Source: Parietaria judaica (lineage: Eukaryota > Streptophyta > Magnoliopsida > Rosales > Urticaceae). From it: a DNA stretch of 64,000 bases. Each line of letters starts with the position of its first letter. Positions within the stretch are counted from its first letter, which is position 1. The notes beneath the pieces are model-generated. The model did not search any database. It saw only the letters and a program-made list of their open reading frames with translations, and was not told where the DNA came from. The stretch is taken from positions 24,856,001-24,920,000 of the forward strand of contig OX940864.1 of the NCBI GenBank assembly GCA_954871525.1. Direction: 5' to 3'. The position numbers and the translations under genes are program-made. Below are positions 43,155 to 54,333 of this stretch, piece after piece.

Positions 43155-43230
43155 GGAATCGGGTTGTGCCTGCGTGAGGCTGCCTACGTACCCGTGTTTA
43201 CCGGGATCAAGCCACTACGTAGTTCGGGGT
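43155..43230 (-). other. Two-hairpin block in element 3, outside the LTR
   Basis: Minus strand: GAACTACG ... CTTGATCC, then CCCG pairs with CGGG (loop GTAAACA), then GTACGTAGGCAGCCTC, then GCCT pairs with AGGC (loop CACG). It is placed just downstream of the integrase stop, not in the LTR as in elements 1 and 4. Confidence 0.6.
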
Positions 43231-43243
43231 GATTTTTATTCTA

Positions 43244-43894
43244 TTAAGAATAATATATTTTTAGGTGTTGGGTATTCCAACTTTGAAGGACTTTCAGTCC
43301 GTCCGAATTGATGAGTCTGTACACGCCGGGTTTCAATATTTCGGACACGATGTATGGTCCTTCCCAGTTTATCCCCTGCTTTCCAGCGTTTAATTCCGAG
43401 GTGTTTTGAAATATCTTGCGAAGTACCAAGTCTCCTACTTTGAACGAACGAGGTCGAACTTTCGAGTTGTAGTATCTTTCAATTACCCTTTGGTAGTTGA
43501 CGATCCTACTTAAAGCTCTTTATCTTCGTTCTTCGATGTAATCGAGTTGGTCTTTTAACATTTTTTCGTTTTCGTCCGGTTGATCTGGACAAAATTCTCG
43601 TCTTAAGCTTAAGGATTCTGCTTCGGCTGGTACCATTGCCTCGGATCCGTATACCAATGCGAAGGGTGTTTCCCCGGTGGCCCGGCGAGGTGTGGTTCGG
43701 TATGCTCAGAGCACCCCGTTTAACTCTTTGGGCCATCTCCCTTTCTTGCTATCTAGCCTCTTTTTAATCCCATCAATTATCGTTCGGTTTGCCACTTCGG
43801 AGTGTCCGTTCCCTTGTGGGTATCTCGGGGTCGAGGTGTTAAGAGAGATTCCTTGTGTGGCGCAGAAATTTTTAAACCTGCTTGAGATGAATTA
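43244..43894 (-). pseudogene. Integrase second half, element 3
   Basis: Continuation of the 43892-45937 frame after a TAA at 43892-43894. PQGNGHSEVANRTIIDGIKK carries the third catalytic residue (Glu). Then [20 protein letters not shown] and the terminal domain WEGPYIVSEILKPGVYRL. Further stops at about 43710 (TGA, in place of Trp) and 43520. Confidence 0.85.
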
Positions 43895-45937
43895 CGGCCC
43901 GTTATCTGCAATGATCTCCTTCGGGAGCCCGTATCTACAGATTATGTTTTTCCACACGAAATTTTCCGCGTCTACATCTTTTATGTGTGCATAGGCCTTG
44001 GCTTCTACCCACTTTGTGAAGTAGTCGGTTGCGATTAGTAAGAACCTTGTTAATCCTTTTGCTGCCGGCATTGGTCCGACGATATCCATCGACCATTTTA
44101 TGAACGGGTATGGCACCGTGACTGAAGACAAATTTAATGCGGGTTGCCTAATTGTAGGTGCGTGCTTTTGACATGCATCGCATTTTTGTACGTGCACTTC
44201 GCTATCCCTCAGCATTGTGGGCCAGAAGAATCCTTGTCTTTTGATTTTGTTAGCCAAAGACCTTCCTCCGGAGTGGTTCCCGCAACTTCCCTCGTGCACT
44301 TCGCGGATGACATTTTTTGCCTCATCCTCTCCCAAGCATTTGAGGTATGGTTCGCTGAAACTTCGTTTATAAAGCGTGTCGTTTATTAGGCAGAATCTTG
44401 AGCTTTTGGCTCTCAATTTTCTGGCTTCTTGCCGATCCCGAGGTGTTTCGTCACCACGTAGGAATCTGATTACTGGAGTTCTCCAGTCTTCCGGGCTGAG
44501 TTCGATGTTGTGCACCGTCAAGTCGATGCTTGGTGCATCTATAGTTTCTACCGGGATGATGCGTTTCACTTCGGGGTCCGAGGTGGATGCCAAACCTGCC
44601 AGTGCGTCGGCCTGTGCGTTCTCGCTTCTCGGGATCTGGTCTATCTCGACCTTTTCGAACATTTTGATCAGTTGGTTTACCACGGTTAGGTAGGCACTCA
44701 TTCTTTGGTCTTTTGCCTCGTATTCCCCCGCTATTTGGCTTGTAACCAACTTTGAATCGGAGTAAACTTTGACGTTCCGTGCTCCCACCGCCCGTGCTAG
44801 TTTGAGGCCGGCGATTAGGGCTTCGTATTCGGCTTCGTTGTTCGACGCCTTGAAATCGAGGCGGAAGGACTGTTCTATCACCTCGCCACTTGGAGTTACG
44901 AGGTGGATTCCTACGTCTGATCCGTTTTGGTTTGATGACCCGTCTACTTTCACTGTCCATGCTTCGTCGGCTGACTCGTCTTCGGGTTTCTCGGTGTTAA
45001 GTTCCACAACGAAATCAGCTAGGACTTGCGATTTAGCGCACGTCCTTATTTTGTATTCTATGTCGAATTCACTGAGTTCTATTGCCCATTTGGTCAACCT
45101 TCCGGATTGGTTTGGACTGTGTAGCACCGATCGCAGTGGCTGCAGCGTCATTACCACGATGGTGTGTGCTTGAAAATATGGTCTCAACTTTCTTGCCGCC
45201 GTGATAAGGGCAAGTGCCACCTTCTCCATGGTAGGATATCGGGTTTCTGCGTCCTCTAGTGACTTACTGGTGTAGAAGATGGGCTTCTGATCACCTCGGT
45301 CTTCCCTGACGAGTACACTGCTTACTGCGTAGGCTGTTACTGCGAGGTAGACTAAGAATGGTTCGCCGATGACCGGGCTGACCAGTATTGGTGGGGTAGA
45401 TAAATATCTTTTTAATTCTTGGAAAACTTGTTCGCATTCGTTTGTCCACTCAAATTTTTTATTTCCCTTCAGCATTTTGTAGAAGGGAAGGCATTTGTCG
45501 GTCGATTGCGAGATGAATCGGTTTAATGCCGCGATCCGCCCCGTGAGCCTTTGAACCTTTTTCACGCTGCGAGGTGAGGGCATTTTTAACAGGGCATTTA
45601 TCTGGTCTGGGTTTGCCTCTATGCCACGTTGTGTAACGAGGTATCCTAGGAACTTTCCTGATGACACCCCGAATGAGCATTTAGAGGGGTTCAGCTTCAT
45701 TTGATACTTTTTCAGCATCTCGAAGCATTGTTCGAGGTGGGCGACGTGATCTTCTGATTGCTTGGATTTGACCAACATGTCGTCTATGTAGACTTCCATG
45801 GTTTTACCGAGAAAATCCGAGAACATGTTGTTCACGAGTCTTTGGTAAGTGGCCCCTGCGTTTTTCAGCCCGAAGGGCATTACTTTGTAGCAGTAGATTC
45901 CCCGTTCAGTTATGAACGAAGTTTTTTTCTTGGTCAT
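43892..45937 (-). CDS. pol of element 3: RT, RNase H, aRNase H, integrase N-terminal part
   Basis: 681 open codons, the longest intact enzyme stretch in the window. It has the RT palm from VMPFGLKNAGATYQRLVNNM through VYIDDMLVKS (catalytic). The Ty3 RNase H follows (FLVYLAVTAYAVSSVLVRED). The second RNase H starts VKVDGSSNQNGSDVGIHLV with ASNNEAEYEALIAGLKLARA. The integrase zinc domain HEGSCGNHSGG ... CDACQKHA and the first two catalytic Asp residues (ATDYFTKW, IIADN) come next. It ends at a TAA in place of Gln after DNGP. The N-terminal part of RT is in another frame (45906-46496). Confidence 0.9.
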   Translation of the reverse strand: MTKKKTSFITERGIYCYKVMPFGLKNAGATYQRLVNNMFSDFLGKTMEVYIDDMLVKSKQSEDHVAHLEQCFEMLKKYQMKLNPSKCSFGVSSGKFLGYLVTQRGIEANPDQINALLKMPSPRSVKKVQRLTGRIAALNRFISQSTDKCLPFYKMLKGNKKFEWTNECEQVFQELKRYLSTPPILVSPVIGEPFLVYLAVTAYAVSSVLVREDRGDQKPIFYTSKSLEDAETRYPTMEKVALALITAARKLRPYFQAHTIVVMTLQPLRSVLHSPNQSGRLTKWAIELSEFDIEYKIRTCAKSQVLADFVVELNTEKPEDESADEAWTVKVDGSSNQNGSDVGIHLVTPSGEVIEQSFRLDFKASNNEAEYEALIAGLKLARAVGARNVKVYSDSKLVTSQIAGEYEAKDQRMSAYLTVVNQLIKMFEKVEIDQIPRSENAQADALAGLASTSDPEVKRIIPVETIDAPSIDLTVHNIELSPEDWRTPVIRFLRGDETPRDRQEARKLRAKSSRFCLINDTLYKRSFSEPYLKCLGEDEAKNVIREVHEGSCGNHSGGRSLANKIKRQGFFWPTMLRDSEVHVQKCDACQKHAPTIRQPALNLSSVTVPYPFIKWSMDIVGPMPAAKGLTRFLLIATDYFTKWVEAKAYAHIKDVDAENFVWKNIICRYGLPKEIIADNGP

Positions 45938-46496
45938 CGGGATGCATCAGAATCTTATTATAACCAGAGAAGGCGTCCATGAAAGAAAGCAGCTCATGCC
46001 CGCATGTTGCCTCGACAAGTCTGTCGATGTGCGGGAGTGGGAAGCTATCCTTAGGGCAGGCCTTATTTAGGTCGGTGAAATCAATGCACACCCTCCATTT
46101 CCCGTTCTTTTTCTTGACAACGACTGTGTTTGCCAGCCAGTCTGGGTATCTAACCTCGCGGATCGATCCCGTTTTGAGCAGCCTTTCGACCTCCTCGTTC
46201 ACCGCTTTGGAGCGGTCTGGGGCTAGCTTTCTTCTCTTCTGCTTGATCGGTTTGAAGCTTGGATCAACATTGAGTTGATGCGAGATGATTTCCAGACTGA
46301 TCCCTGGCCTGTCTTCGTGGGACCAGGCGAAGCATTCTTTGTTCTTTTTCAAGAACTTGATGAGTCGTTTGAGTGTTTCGCCCTTCAACTCGCTCCCGAT
46401 ACCAACGGTGTTTTCGGGGTTTTTGTCGTCAATGGGGATTTGTCGCACCATCTCGACTGTTGGGGACTCATTTTCTTCTTCCGAAGTGTTTTTCAC
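45906..46496 (-). pseudogene. RT N-terminal fingers, element 3
   Basis: 196 codons. GIGSELKGETLKRLIKFLKK, ECFAWSHEDRPGI and VVVKKKNGKWRVCIDFTDLN are the lead-in and fingers motifs of Ty3 RT, continuing to MDAFSGYNKILMHPDDQEKN. There the frame shifts into the next one (45937), over about 30 bases of overlap. Confidence 0.88.
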
Positions 46497-46567
46497 CTCG
46501 TTTATTCGGGGATGCTGTAATTGCTATGCTTGATTTACTGTACTCTGTTTGGCAAGCAAAAAGTTGT

Positions 46568-46930
46568 TCATGTAGCATCTCCGCGCCATGGCCTGGTCAC
46601 CTCGATCTCTTTGATCCCTTCGTCGCTCAGGAATTGTAAACTTTGGTGATACGTCGAGGGCACTGCTCTCATGGCGTGCAGCCATGGTCTTCCTAGGATC
46701 GCATTGTAGGGCGATGGGCAGTCTATGATCATGAACTTGGTTGTGACGTTCACGCCTCCTGCCATTACGGGAAGTTTGATCGCCCCGACGGTGTTGACGG
46801 AGTGGCCGCTAAACCCGGTGAGAGGCACTGTTTCCCTGTTAATGTCCTCGGGCCTTATTTTCATTTGGCTCAGGGTTGATAGGAAAATTACGTCTGCGGA
46901 ACTTCCGTTATCGATGAGAATCCTTTTGGT
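46568..46930 (-). pseudogene. Protease, element 3
   Basis: On the minus strand LIDNGSSADVIFLS (active site, near 46905) is followed by VPLTGFSGHSVNTVGAIKLP and SPYNAILGRPWLHAMRAVPS, the complete aspartic-protease fold markers. Same DNG active site as in element 1. Confidence 0.85.
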
Positions 46931-47185
46931 TTCCCAGTTTGTGATGTTGAGAGTTATGACTAACGCATCGTCGTGCGGTCCTGGGAGCTCCCGAGCTTCG
47001 CTCTCCTTGAACGTGATGAGGGTTTCGGGTCCCTGGAAAATTTGGCGGGGTGCGTCTGATTGGAGCTTTCACTGGTGGGCTTTGATCGAGTTAACCGAGG
47101 GCTTGCAAAACTGAGATCCTCCCATTATCACGTTGATGACCTGGGACGTTTTCTCTTGGCCATCGTCTTCGACCTCGTTGACCTG

Positions 47186-48418
47186 CTACCCCTTCTTTTC
47201 GAATGGGGTGTCGGGGACTTCCCCAAATTGGGGAGCTCGGTTCTTCTTGTGCTTCCTCTTCTTCGAGGTTGCCAGGTCGCCATCCGGGCTTACGTTTCCC
47301 TGCAACTTTGGGTTCAAGGCCTCGATGTCGAGGTCACTCATTTCGCCTCGCTCCAACTTTTCCGCCAGGACCATCTGCAACTTGTGGCATTGGGCTGTTG
47401 CGTGTCCGAACACTTTGTGGAATTTACAGTAGGCTTTCGGGTCTTTTGGCCACGGATCTGCCTGTGTTGTTGTGCCGCCGCCTTGGGCCATGTTGACCTC
47501 GTCCTTTTCCGAGTTTATTACGTAACCTGGGGGCAGGTTGCTTCGCTTAGGTTGGGATGAATTACCTCGGTGAGGCCCGGATCCTCTGTTGTGGCCGGAG
47601 TCCCGTGGCGGCCTCGGGGGGTTGTTGAACTTAGGCGTTGCCGGAGTTGGGTCGAATTTCACGGCGAGGGCTGCTCGCTCCTCCTCGACTCGAATCCAAT
47701 TACCCCCGCGGTGCATTACGTCCTCGATCGAGGTATAACGGTTCACGCAGATATCCTGCCTGAATTTTGATTTATACCACAGTCCTGCGGTCAGGGCCGC
47801 AATTGTTGTTTCGTTGCTTACTCCGTTAAGGCGTGATAGCACGTCCTTGAATCTGGCTATGAAGTTCCGCAGTGGCTCATCTTTCGTTTGTTGCAGTGCG
47901 TAAAGCTGCGCCACCGTGGTCTCCGTCTCGATGAACATGGAGAAATGCTTCAGGAAAAGCGTGGTCAGCTGATCGAACGAGCTGATTGTGGCTGGTTGCA
48001 GCCTCGAGAACCAATCGAGTGCATTCTGCACGAGGTGCTCGGCGAATATCCGGCAGTATCCCGTATCTCGTTGGTGGGGCTGGAGATCGGCTCTCCCCAT
48101 CGCGATGTAGAACACCCGGAGATATGCTCTCGGATCGGTCTTTCCATCGTAACGTGGGACGTTGACCCTTCCCACATCTCTGATTTTCTCGTTGATGATC
48201 AGCGAGGTGAATGGTGTGCTCGTGGATTCTTGAACCAGTCGATCTATTTCTGGAGCCGCCGAGGTGGCGTGATGAACTCTTGAGCTCACTGCTTTCACCT
48301 CGGACTGCACCTTTTCCATCGTGGATTCGAGTCCTCTGAGCCATGCTGGGAACGGCGAGTCGGGATTGTAAGCGAAAGGATTGTCCTTGTCGTTGCGAGT
48401 GGCATCATGTCGGGCCAC
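47186..48418 (-). CDS. Gag of element 3, main part
   Basis: 410 codons. Gag core: VPRYDGKTDPRAYLRVFYIA, DWFSRLQPATISSFDQLTTL, LRNFIARFKDVLSRLNGVSN. It ends with a zinc-knuckle variant YCKFHKVFGHATAQC and a basic tail. Its N-terminus is in two further frames upstream (48454-48714 and 48766-49002), so the full Gag is interrupted. Confidence 0.87.
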   Translation of the reverse strand: MARHDATRNDKDNPFAYNPDSPFPAWLRGLESTMEKVQSEVKAVSSRVHHATSAAPEIDRLVQESTSTPFTSLIINEKIRDVGRVNVPRYDGKTDPRAYLRVFYIAMGRADLQPHQRDTGYCRIFAEHLVQNALDWFSRLQPATISSFDQLTTLFLKHFSMFIETETTVAQLYALQQTKDEPLRNFIARFKDVLSRLNGVSNETTIAALTAGLWYKSKFRQDICVNRYTSIEDVMHRGGNWIRVEEERAALAVKFDPTPATPKFNNPPRPPRDSGHNRGSGPHRGNSSQPKRSNLPPGYVINSEKDEVNMAQGGGTTTQADPWPKDPKAYCKFHKVFGHATAQCHKLQMVLAEKLERGEMSDLDIEALNPKLQGNVSPDGDLATSKKRKHKKNRAPQFGEVPDTPFEKKG

Positions 48419-48453
48419 GGGGGGTGTCTCATCTCGGATGCAGATCGGATTGG

Positions 48454-49002
48454 TTATTTCGTTCCCGATCCGCGCAGAGCCCGGGCGTACTGGAGCCTGG
48501 GGGCTTGCACTTCGGCATTCCGATTCATTCTCGGAGGGGTTCGGAATCCGAGATCATCGGGTTGACCCGGTGCATCATAGTTGGATTGGATTGATCCCAA
48601 TCTGGTGTCAGTGTGTTTGGTCGAGATGTGGCCGATTGCGACCCCGTGATCTGCAGGCCCTCGTGGGTCCGTGGTGGGATTTTGCCCATCTGTTATGCCC
48701 GGGGTGTTTTCCACCTCGGTCGTTCCTAGAGTGACCTGGATTCCGGAAAAATCTAGAGTCCTTCCTCATCCGAGATCTCTTCGAGGTGCTGTCGAAGATT
48801 GGGCTTTCATCGAGCTGACTGCTTCGGTCAATGATCCTTCGATTTGGGACTGCTTCTGGGTGAGGTTTTCCAATTTGGTTTGGAAATCCTTTCTCGACTC
48901 AGTGTTTTCTTCGAGTTGTTTGAGGATTGTCTCCAACATGGCTTTTACGGCATAGTCCACCGCGGTTTCCGAGGGGTTTCCGCTGGATCCTCCGCTTGCC
49001 AT
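48454..49002 (-). pseudogene. Gag N-terminal pieces, element 3
   Basis: 49002-48766 begins MASGGSSGNPSETAVDYAVK with a short coiled coil (LKQLEENTESRKDFQTKLEN). It is the probable true Gag start, about 60 nt after the primer site. A second frame (48714-48454) links it to the main Gag. Confidence 0.6.
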
Positions 49003-49050
49003 TTGCCTACTTGTTTGCTGGGAACTTGGTTGGGTAGGAATCTATAAAGA

Positions 49051-49072
49051 TTTCCCACAGATGGCGCCAAAC
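49051..49072 (-). other. Primer-binding site of element 3
   Basis: Minus strand after the LTR: GTTTGGCGCCATCTGTGGGA. Shares GTTTGGCGCC with element 4. Confidence 0.75.
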
Positions 49073-49735
49073 TGTTGATGTGAATAATCACGACCAACTG
49101 TCACAAAGTGATAGCACTCTGTTTACAATGAATACCACAATGGGTTTTAACTATCCGAGATAAAACTCACTTCGGTGAATAAAGTTACGAGATGACAATT
49201 TAATAAAGACTTGATCGATAATAAGGAACTTGTATGTTTGATTGATAATAAAGTGAATACAGAGTGAAAAGCTAGTGTAGAATGTAGAACAAGATGATTG
49301 TGCTTTAAGTTACTTCGTAGGCTTTATTTATAGCCTGTATTACAACGTTTATCCCCTAGAAATTAGTAACGGCTAGTAGACTGAGCTAGTCCTTCCTTTT
49401 CCTCTTCTTTTGCCACCACGTGTAAAGTTTCGACGACGTGGTAATCGGTCTCTTTCCAGGTGGAGGACTCTGGATATGGTCAATAAAGGGGGAAACGCCT
49501 GTTATCCCGGGCTGCTTGGTCTTCGGGAAGGCTGCTCGGATTTCGTGGGCTTGGTCTTCGAGAAGACTTGGCTTCGAAGTGGATTCTTGATGGACTGAAC
49601 GTGTTGGGTTACTTATTGGGCCTGCTGGTTTGTTGTGAGGCCCAACTTTCTTTGGACCCTACGTCGTTTACGTCGTTGGGTGTAGTTTCGTCTTTCGATG
49701 TCGTTTTTCGGGGAGGGTGAAATCCTGCATCATCA
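49073..49735 (-). repeat. 5' LTR of element 3
   Basis: 663 bp. On the minus strand it starts TGATGATGCAGG and ends ACATCAACA. The TATA box region is CTATAAATAAAG (49322-49335 on the minus strand). Confidence 0.92.
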
Positions 49736-50236
49736 AGTATAACTTAATGTTATAATTGTAATTTCAGTCCAGACAAAAATATAAATCTTTTAATTGCTAG
49801 CAAATCCATTCTATTTCTCAAGAAGACCATTGAACAGACGCTGTATATAATATGTAGTTTTTTTTGTTTGTTTGTTCTTTCGTTTTCCTAAAAGATGGAA
49901 CTTTACCATTTATTATAAGGATATGTTTGTTAAAGATAGCATATAAAAAGAAAGATACAAGGATTTTTAATAGTGTTTACTGTTTATAGGTCATGTATAT
50001 TTTTTTATTATGAATTAGTTTTAAATTAAGTGAAACCAAATGATAATAAAGGTGTATACGTGGATCCTGATATGTGATCCTATTATTTGATCACAACCCA
50101 ACAAATGACTGCAAATCATGTCAAGTTAGGCCAGAAACTACAGAGCTCATTAACTAATAAAAAGATATCACAAATGCTAATAGAAACGGCACTTACACCC
50201 ACAAGTAGGCCTTACAAAAGGAGCCTTTCCGAGCCC
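49736..50236. other. AT-rich spacer, no gene
   Basis: Nothing recognised. Confidence 0.4.
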
Positions 50237-50344
50237 TTCAAAAGCCACCAAACTCACTGCCCCCGCCCCGCCAAACGAAAAGACGGAAATGCCCTCCTTG
50301 GCACAGCCATTGCCACCTCAATGCTCGTCCTCTTCCTAACGTAA

Positions 50345-50810
50345 GTGCCAATGCCAATGCCCGAGTAGCAAATGATGATGGCCACAACTCCACAAACACG
50401 AACTCTATTATTAAGACCACTCAAGAAAAATTTACAAGTCAAGTGTCCACTCACAATAAAGACACTTTTTGTGAACACTCTTTTGAGACTACTACACTTT
50501 GAAACCTTTGGATGCTAAATTTGGTGAGGGTGGAGAAGTATTTATAGTAGGGGCTAGACAATGTGGACGACACATTTCTCCTCTTCTAGAGAATTCCGAA
50601 GATGTCTAAATATCTACAACATTCTACGATATTCTTTACATGACTAGAGATTCTACATAATTCTAACGTAACTAAGAAACTTCTAGATTATAGGCTTATT
50701 AATCCAAAGGGGCATACACTCTAAATGCGCTAATTAGGTTTCTTGATTATTAGGCATCCACTCTTGTTGGGCTTCAAGAAATTCATTGGGCTAGTGATGA
50801 TATTTAATAA
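50345..50810 (-). mobile_element. LTR-like insertion in the second EP1-like copy
   Basis: About 465 bp between pieces a and b. Read on the minus strand it has a TATA box CTATAAATACTT (about 50533-50548) about two thirds along and a transcribed-looking tail, as a solo LTR would. No partner, duplication or primer site was identified. Its edges happen to carry GTAAGT and AG. Confidence 0.4.
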
Positions 50811-50884
50811 ATGAGGCATTCAAGTTCGTGAACGACGGCTTGTTCGGAGAGTTCTCTATGGGAGTACTGCGGAAGCTACTGCTA

Positions 50885-51410
50885 AAAGTCGGTCCAATAC
50901 CTAGATTTTTGCTTTAACCCAGAACTTGGATTCGGAATTCAAGTTTTAGAAAATCAAAACCCGGATCTAGTTTTTAAAAGTTTAAAGCCCGAATTTTTTG
51001 TTATTGATTTTGAACTCGGTCAAAAAACTAAAACCCAAATTTAAAATCTGGATATGGAGTTAATTGGAAGAAGAAGAAAAAAAAACTTAATTTTTATATA
51101 AAAATAGTTTCTAATACTAAAATTTTGATTAAAGTTAATACGTTGGTTACATAAATATTAAAAAGGATAAGTAGACAAAATTTATATAAATAAGGCAAAA
51201 TTTATATTAAAAAAGATAAGAGAAAATATCTAAAAAGTAAAATATCAATAAAATTTGTGTACGAGTGGCTTATAATCTAAATTCTGGGGTTTTAATCTCT
51301 AAATAAGGTATCTGGGTCCCTTTTTAATCTGCATACAGATTTTGAAAACTCGAATCCATTTTAAACCAATTTTCAAAAGAGGTCTTTCTAAAAGGAAGAT
51401 TTAGTGTGGA
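50885..51410. mobile_element. Insertion with CCGG/ACCCGAA repeats, probably hAT-type
   Basis: It separates pieces b and c of the second EP1-like copy. Subterminal strings AACCCGGATCTAG and AAACTCGAATCC on opposite strands resemble the hAT elements at 36566 and 54334. Ends not resolved. Confidence 0.35.
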
Positions 51411-51977
51411 TGCGGTTTTATACTCCCATGTTTGTGTTTTTGTTACACTCCTTGCTACCACATTCTAGGCATATATGACATGTCCTTCTAGCTAGCCTTG
51501 CACGCCCGGGGTGTTCACCCTGCCATTCGCATTTGGCCTCGCACACTCTGAGCTGCTCTTCCGCTGGGCGTAACAGGCCAACCGCAGCTACTCCATAATT
51601 GGTAACGACGCCACTCACTCCCTCTATCCTGGCGGCAATCTTATCCTTGCTCACGCAGTCGGCCGCATTGCCTGGCAGACCAACACTACCAACAAGGTTA
51701 TAGCAAAAGATATAAATAAAATAGTATCATAGATGATCATATATTTATTTTTATTATATCTATAGTTAATAAAACTATGACGCATTTGAAGTTAAATTAT
51801 TATTGAACTTATAATAGAACGGTTAGATATTGATTATTAACTATAAAACTGATAAGCTATTCTAATTTATAAAATAACAGTTATAAAATATTCAGAAATT
51901 AACAAATTAATCCGGTTATTTGTTCACTTTCGTCCACTGGGGAGAAAAACCTATTCGTATATTATTATTATTATTAT

Positions 51978-52125
51978 TGTCAAGGATAGTTTAGTCATAT
52001 ATCGTTTGTTATGTTAGGCTTATACAAAAGTCCCTATTGTAACCTAAAACCTCCATGCTTCATGAATAGAGTTTTTTTTCTCTTCTTCTTCTCCTTGATT
52101 TCTACATGATATCAGACCTAAAATA
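51978..52125 (+). repeat. Short copia LTR with primer site
   Basis: TGTCAAGGATAGTTTAGTC ... GATTTCTACA is followed by TGATATCAGACC, one or two changes from the initiator-Met primer site. The LTR of about 130 bp is in the size range of Ale-type copia. No gag recognised after it. Confidence 0.5.
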
Positions 52126-53795
52126 ATGATTCTTCGTTGAATGCTTCCGCTCGAATATGCTCTGCTCGCCTTCGTCACTCTTCGGGTATGCAATCTTGTC
52201 CTCGAATTCTCCGATTCCAACTCTAGCTAGGGTTCTTGAGATTTGGGGGTTTTGAAGTTGGAGTTGATGGCTTGGGAGTGATTTTGGGTTTGGGTTGAAT
52301 ACTTAGGTGTGATTTTGGAGCTTCTAATTTAGAGTATTGAGTTTGGAGATTGGAGCCTTGAAATTATTGATTGATTTGGGGTTTAGGTAATTTGGAGACA
52401 TTATTTTAAGGTTCTTGTTAGGGGTTTTCGATTTTAGGGTTCCTTTTGAGAGATTTAAGGTTTGTTTGGGTGAGAAACAAAAGAATGAACAAATTTGCGG
52501 TTTTTGGACTACAACGATGACCCTTGGGAAAATTGCAATTACAAAACCAAAGGAAACTTAATAAAATAACGTTCTATATTTCTCAAAACAACTTTATAAC
52601 ATTCTATAATTCTCAAGCTAAAATTTTAAACGTTTTAAGATAAAAATACCATCCCCCAAAGTTATCGATATTTTTCTTGAACTCTCTCTACCATCAGCCC
52701 GGCTCGGAAAAAGCAACCCAAACTGGTCTCGGAAAAGTTAATCCGAGCCCGGTTCAAAAAATTCAACCCGATATCAGCTAGAAAATTCAATCCGAGTCCG
52801 GTCCATAAAAGTCACGTGTGTTTGAATGTCATGTGTTCTTATTTGCGATATAAGTACTTTTTTTTTTCTCTCCACATTCGTAGAAGTATATTATCATTAT
52901 GATAAAGGAGAATCAAACGACGACTCTTGTTAACCCCCAAAAAATATGTTGGGTACTATTGCCGCCACTTTTAAATTAAAATATGTCAACAACTTTGACC
53001 ACATGCTAAGTATTTTTTACAACAAATGCCCCTATTTTTAATGTTAAATATTCCTTTGAGAGGGCCCTTTAATGTTTAAAAAAGGCTCGTCTTCTTTGGT
53101 ACTATGTTCTCCATTCATCAAGAGAGTGAAAACGTACAATTTTTTTTTTTTTCTTTTATAACTTTTAGATATTTCTTTAAGTGGAATTTTAAGGGCTTAA
53201 GTTATGGCTCGAGTTGCTTAGTGCTTGAGTTAGGTTTGGCTATAATAGATTTGGCAAATAATTTCCTGTTAATGATAAATAGTGAAGTGCTCGTACAAGT
53301 AGAAAATAAAAATAGATTTAAGATCACATGCCTAACCATCCTTAGATGATCTAGCATAGCTATGCTATGAACTGATCTCTAGATGGGCCGGCTATTCAGC
53401 TAGGACTTGCAAGGGAGAGCGTAATGCTTTGAAATTTACAATGGAAATGCAACATTATCAATCGTAGTTGTAGAGCTTTGAGGAGAATCAACAAACGGAA
53501 AATGTGGATGAAATGCTTTAAATTCCTTTAAATCTAGGTCTCAAGAATTGTTCTATTGTGCCTCATAATTCTACGTTTTGTTCATCAAATTATTATTAGT
53601 TCAACTCAACATTCATTGAACAAACAAATTATTATTGTGTGATGAGATAAGTCCATGAGGTCTTGCCATTTCAAATAAGATATTCTCTATGAAAATTAGA
53701 TCAAAACTTCATATATAGTATATACTACAGACCTTGTAAAAATCAACTTTAAAAGATGTTCTATCGAGTATCGACACAGAATACATAAATAAGTA

Positions 53796-53858
<63 letters not shown>

Positions 53859-54325
53859 ACTAGATTGATACCTAAAAGATTAGGTAAGAGATTGATAATT
53901 TTTAAGTAAAAAATAAAGGCTCGAACTCTCGCTGAACGAACCTTAATAAAAATATATGTCTTCTTAGTAAATTGCGGTCTTAAAAATTATTAATGTGAAG
54001 AATTTCATCATTGTTATCATTAAAATGATCCAAATTACCCAATTTTTAATATAGTGACATTGTTCGAGAGCTCATAAATATATTAGGCTTTAGATTAACA
54101 AAAGTGACATGAAGAATTTAGGGGTGTAAAAAGTCAAAACCTCAATTGAAGGATTGAAAATCTTATAACCGAAGACACGAAAGATAGAATAATAAGGTCT
54201 GGGTCCACGAAACAAGGTCATCGGTTCATTTGGACTGCGTTGGGTCTTCGGTTTTCAGTTACAACTTTAAGAATCGGTATCGAAGACCCTATTTAATAAT
54301 TATTTATTATATATTGTTAATTAGC
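52126..54325. other. AT-rich intergenic, microsatellite
   Basis: Contains a (TAA)n run at 53795-53847 and a GTTTTGG-rich stretch (52240-52450). A block near 52690-52810 with AGCCCGG / TCAACCCGA strings recalls 37690-37790. No gene. Confidence 0.45.
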
Positions 54326-54333
54326 ATAGAACT

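Larger units (their letters stand above)
39053..49735 (-). mobile_element. Ty3/gypsy Tat-type element with antisense gene (element 3)
   Basis: 10.7 kb on the minus strand: right LTR complete (663 bp), primer site, gag, protease, RT, RNase H, archaeal-type RNase H, integrase, the two-hairpin block, an opposite-strand gene, stem-loop and polypurine tract, then the left LTR lacking about 80-95 bp at its outer end. Because that end is gone no target duplication can be read. It separates the two EP1-like copies. pol has one frameshift and three stops. Confidence 0.92.
50237..51700 (+). pseudogene. Second EP1-like copy, fragmented
   Basis: Three pieces match the gene at 35418. (a) 50237-50340, the upstream region and start, with AAAGCCACCAAACTCACTGC. 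(b) 50812-50882, reading FKFVNDGLFGEF against FKFVNKGEFGPY of copy 1. (c) about 51515-51700, with TLPFAFGLAHSELLFRWA, a stop, QANR, and NLILAHAVGRIAWQTNTTNK against NLVLAHADGRIVWQSNTANK. The exon 1 end is followed by GTTATAG, so the splice site may be old. Insertions separate the pieces. No exon 2 or 3 was found downstream. Confidence 0.75.

Noticed and set aside
50340..50812. Interval with GTAAGT and AG edges as a genuine intron of the second EP1-like copy
   Set aside because: The first copy has no intron at this place and the insert contains an LTR-like TATA region on the other strand. The edge match is probably chance.
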